Positions 62,741 through 64,000 of a stretch of 64,000 nt of DNA are shown here, in pieces. Under the pieces are notes generated by a model, which worked only from the letters and a program-made list of their open reading frames with translations, did no database searches and had not been told where the DNA came from. This DNA is from Dasyornis broadbenti (Eukaryota; Chordata; Aves; Passeriformes; Dasyornithidae): NCBI GenBank assembly GCA_013397935.1, contig VZRN01006818.1:641012-705011 (forward strand), given 5' to 3'. The translations under genes were made by a program, and so were the position numbers. Position 1 is the first letter of the stretch, and every line of letters starts with the position of its first letter.

Positions 62741-64000
62741 GCTAAGAGCACCCTCTGCCTCTCTACAAGACCCATTGCTGTTCTCCTCTTCTTTCTCCTC
62801 CCTCCATACATATTCTGGGATTTCTTTCATCACTCTAGGCACTTCAAGATTTCCTTATCCCTAACCGATCACTCCTGAATGGAAGACAGCTGATCTACTA
62901 CAAAGCTTGATCCCTCCAAACATTATGAATTATGTATATGCCACTTGTCATATTCATCTTGAGATCAAGAAAATTTCAGGGCTCTTCCCAGTAGAGACTT
63001 CCATCTTTGTAATTAATATTCTTGTTCTCTAGTTTTGTTACATGATGAAACAGTAGGTCACAGTACCACCTTATTTGGGTTGAATATTTACAATCTGGTG
63101 CACCTGTCATCTTACTGGTTTCCTAGATAGTTAAGATGCAAGCTCAGATAAACAAAGATCAATAGCACCACCTTGAATCAAAATCTGTTATCAATTACAC
63201 TCAAAAAAGCCTAAAGAATCCTGGAAGTGTGTTGTAATATATTTCCTTCAACTCACATTGCTAAGCATATGAGACAAACACCTAGGAGTCATGGCATTAT
63301 TTTCAATTATCAGAGTTTGAGTGAGATCCCCAGCTAAGAGAACATGCTCTGCCAAGTGCCTGAAGAAAACCATAACCTCCATAGGGCATCACCTTGGAAG
63401 TTAGAGGATCTGTTGAGAGCCTGAAGGAATAATTAACTAGAGATGGTCAGAACACTGCAGACAGATGGCACGGAACTAGCCAGGGAATGTAAAAGTTCTA
63501 CAATGCCTTTTTGACAATTTTATGCAGCCTCCCATTCCAGAAAGATCACACGAACTGAACCCGAAACTAAGTACTTTCCACAACCAAAAAGCCACCTTAG
63601 CCATCATACCTGTTCTCTCAAAAAGCTCAGGTTGAATTCCAAAACAGATTCCTGGCTTTGGAGGAAAACTTAAAGGAAAAGGTTTCTATTCAGTTCCCAA
63701 TCAGAATAATGACATATTCCAAAAGCATGAAAATGAAGTAGAGTTGATATTCCCTGGTAGTGGTTAAATTTTATTTTCCACTTTCCACTTTCATTGGGAA
63801 TCTCAGTGAATTTATATCACAAGAGGAATTTGTCTCATACCTACAATGGGCAATTTTCCCCCACTGTCTTTTTCTGTTTGAAAAATACTCTCGATAATGT
63901 GTCCCTACACGGAGGAAACAAGATTGCATTAGAAGCCCTGAGTACAGGTAATTCCTTCACCCAGATATCTTCTGGTATACACCGGATGAGATACTCAAAA
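62741..64000. other. unique non-coding DNA
   Basis: No gene, RNA gene or clear repeat recognised to the end of the window. A moderately GC-richer stretch lies at 63.32-63.65 kb without a coding signal. Confidence 0.5.

Overview
The window reads as non-coding DNA from a bird. The evidence is the repeats: several CR1 non-LTR retrotransposon fragments, some still ending in the degenerate 8-bp ATTCTATG-type tail typical of avian CR1, and endogenous retrovirus LTRs of families I recognise from bird genomes (TGTCCTGG...ACA termini; one near 1.1 kb with a repeated 'CCCACGCTGGAGCAG'-type U3). The families suggest a neoavian bird, but the species cannot be set from the sequence. Base composition is AT-rich with few CpGs, as in a gene desert or a very large intron.

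I recognise no protein-coding gene, tRNA, rRNA or CRISPR array. The open frames are short, overlap on both strands, and either lie inside repeats or match no family I know. I therefore annotate no host CDS.

Layout. 1-5.46 kb: AT-rich unique DNA with a TA-rich tract, a CA microsatellite and a double-palindrome site near 4.1 kb. 5.46-5.72 kb: CR1 3' end, minus. 5.7-19.8 kb: unique DNA with a perfect 20-bp-arm hairpin at 15.0 kb. 19.87-20.43 kb: a degenerate 60-bp duplication, then three identical 142-bp tandem units. 20.71-21.23 kb: internally deleted CR1, plus. 21-30 kb: unique DNA with a G14 run, a 13-bp-arm hairpin and a weakly CpG-enriched patch. 30.5-34.1 kb: a cluster of three CR1 fragments and a solo LTR. 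39.26-40.68 kb: a 5' LTR with primer-binding site and repeated leader, but no retroviral genes. 44.08-45.16 kb: a solo LTR with a near-perfect 8-bp flanking duplication. 47.55-47.87 kb: a shorter minus-strand solo LTR of the 33.7-kb family. 53.03-54.15 kb: an old, internally deleted CR1. 59.74-59.84 kb: a CR1 tail. 62.42-62.74 kb: a very old reptile-type CR1 relic.

No set of genes works together here. The most noteworthy structures are the 142-bp triplication, the long perfect hairpin at 14974-15018, and the LTR-plus-leader element with its own tandem repeat. I see no sign of a new biological system.
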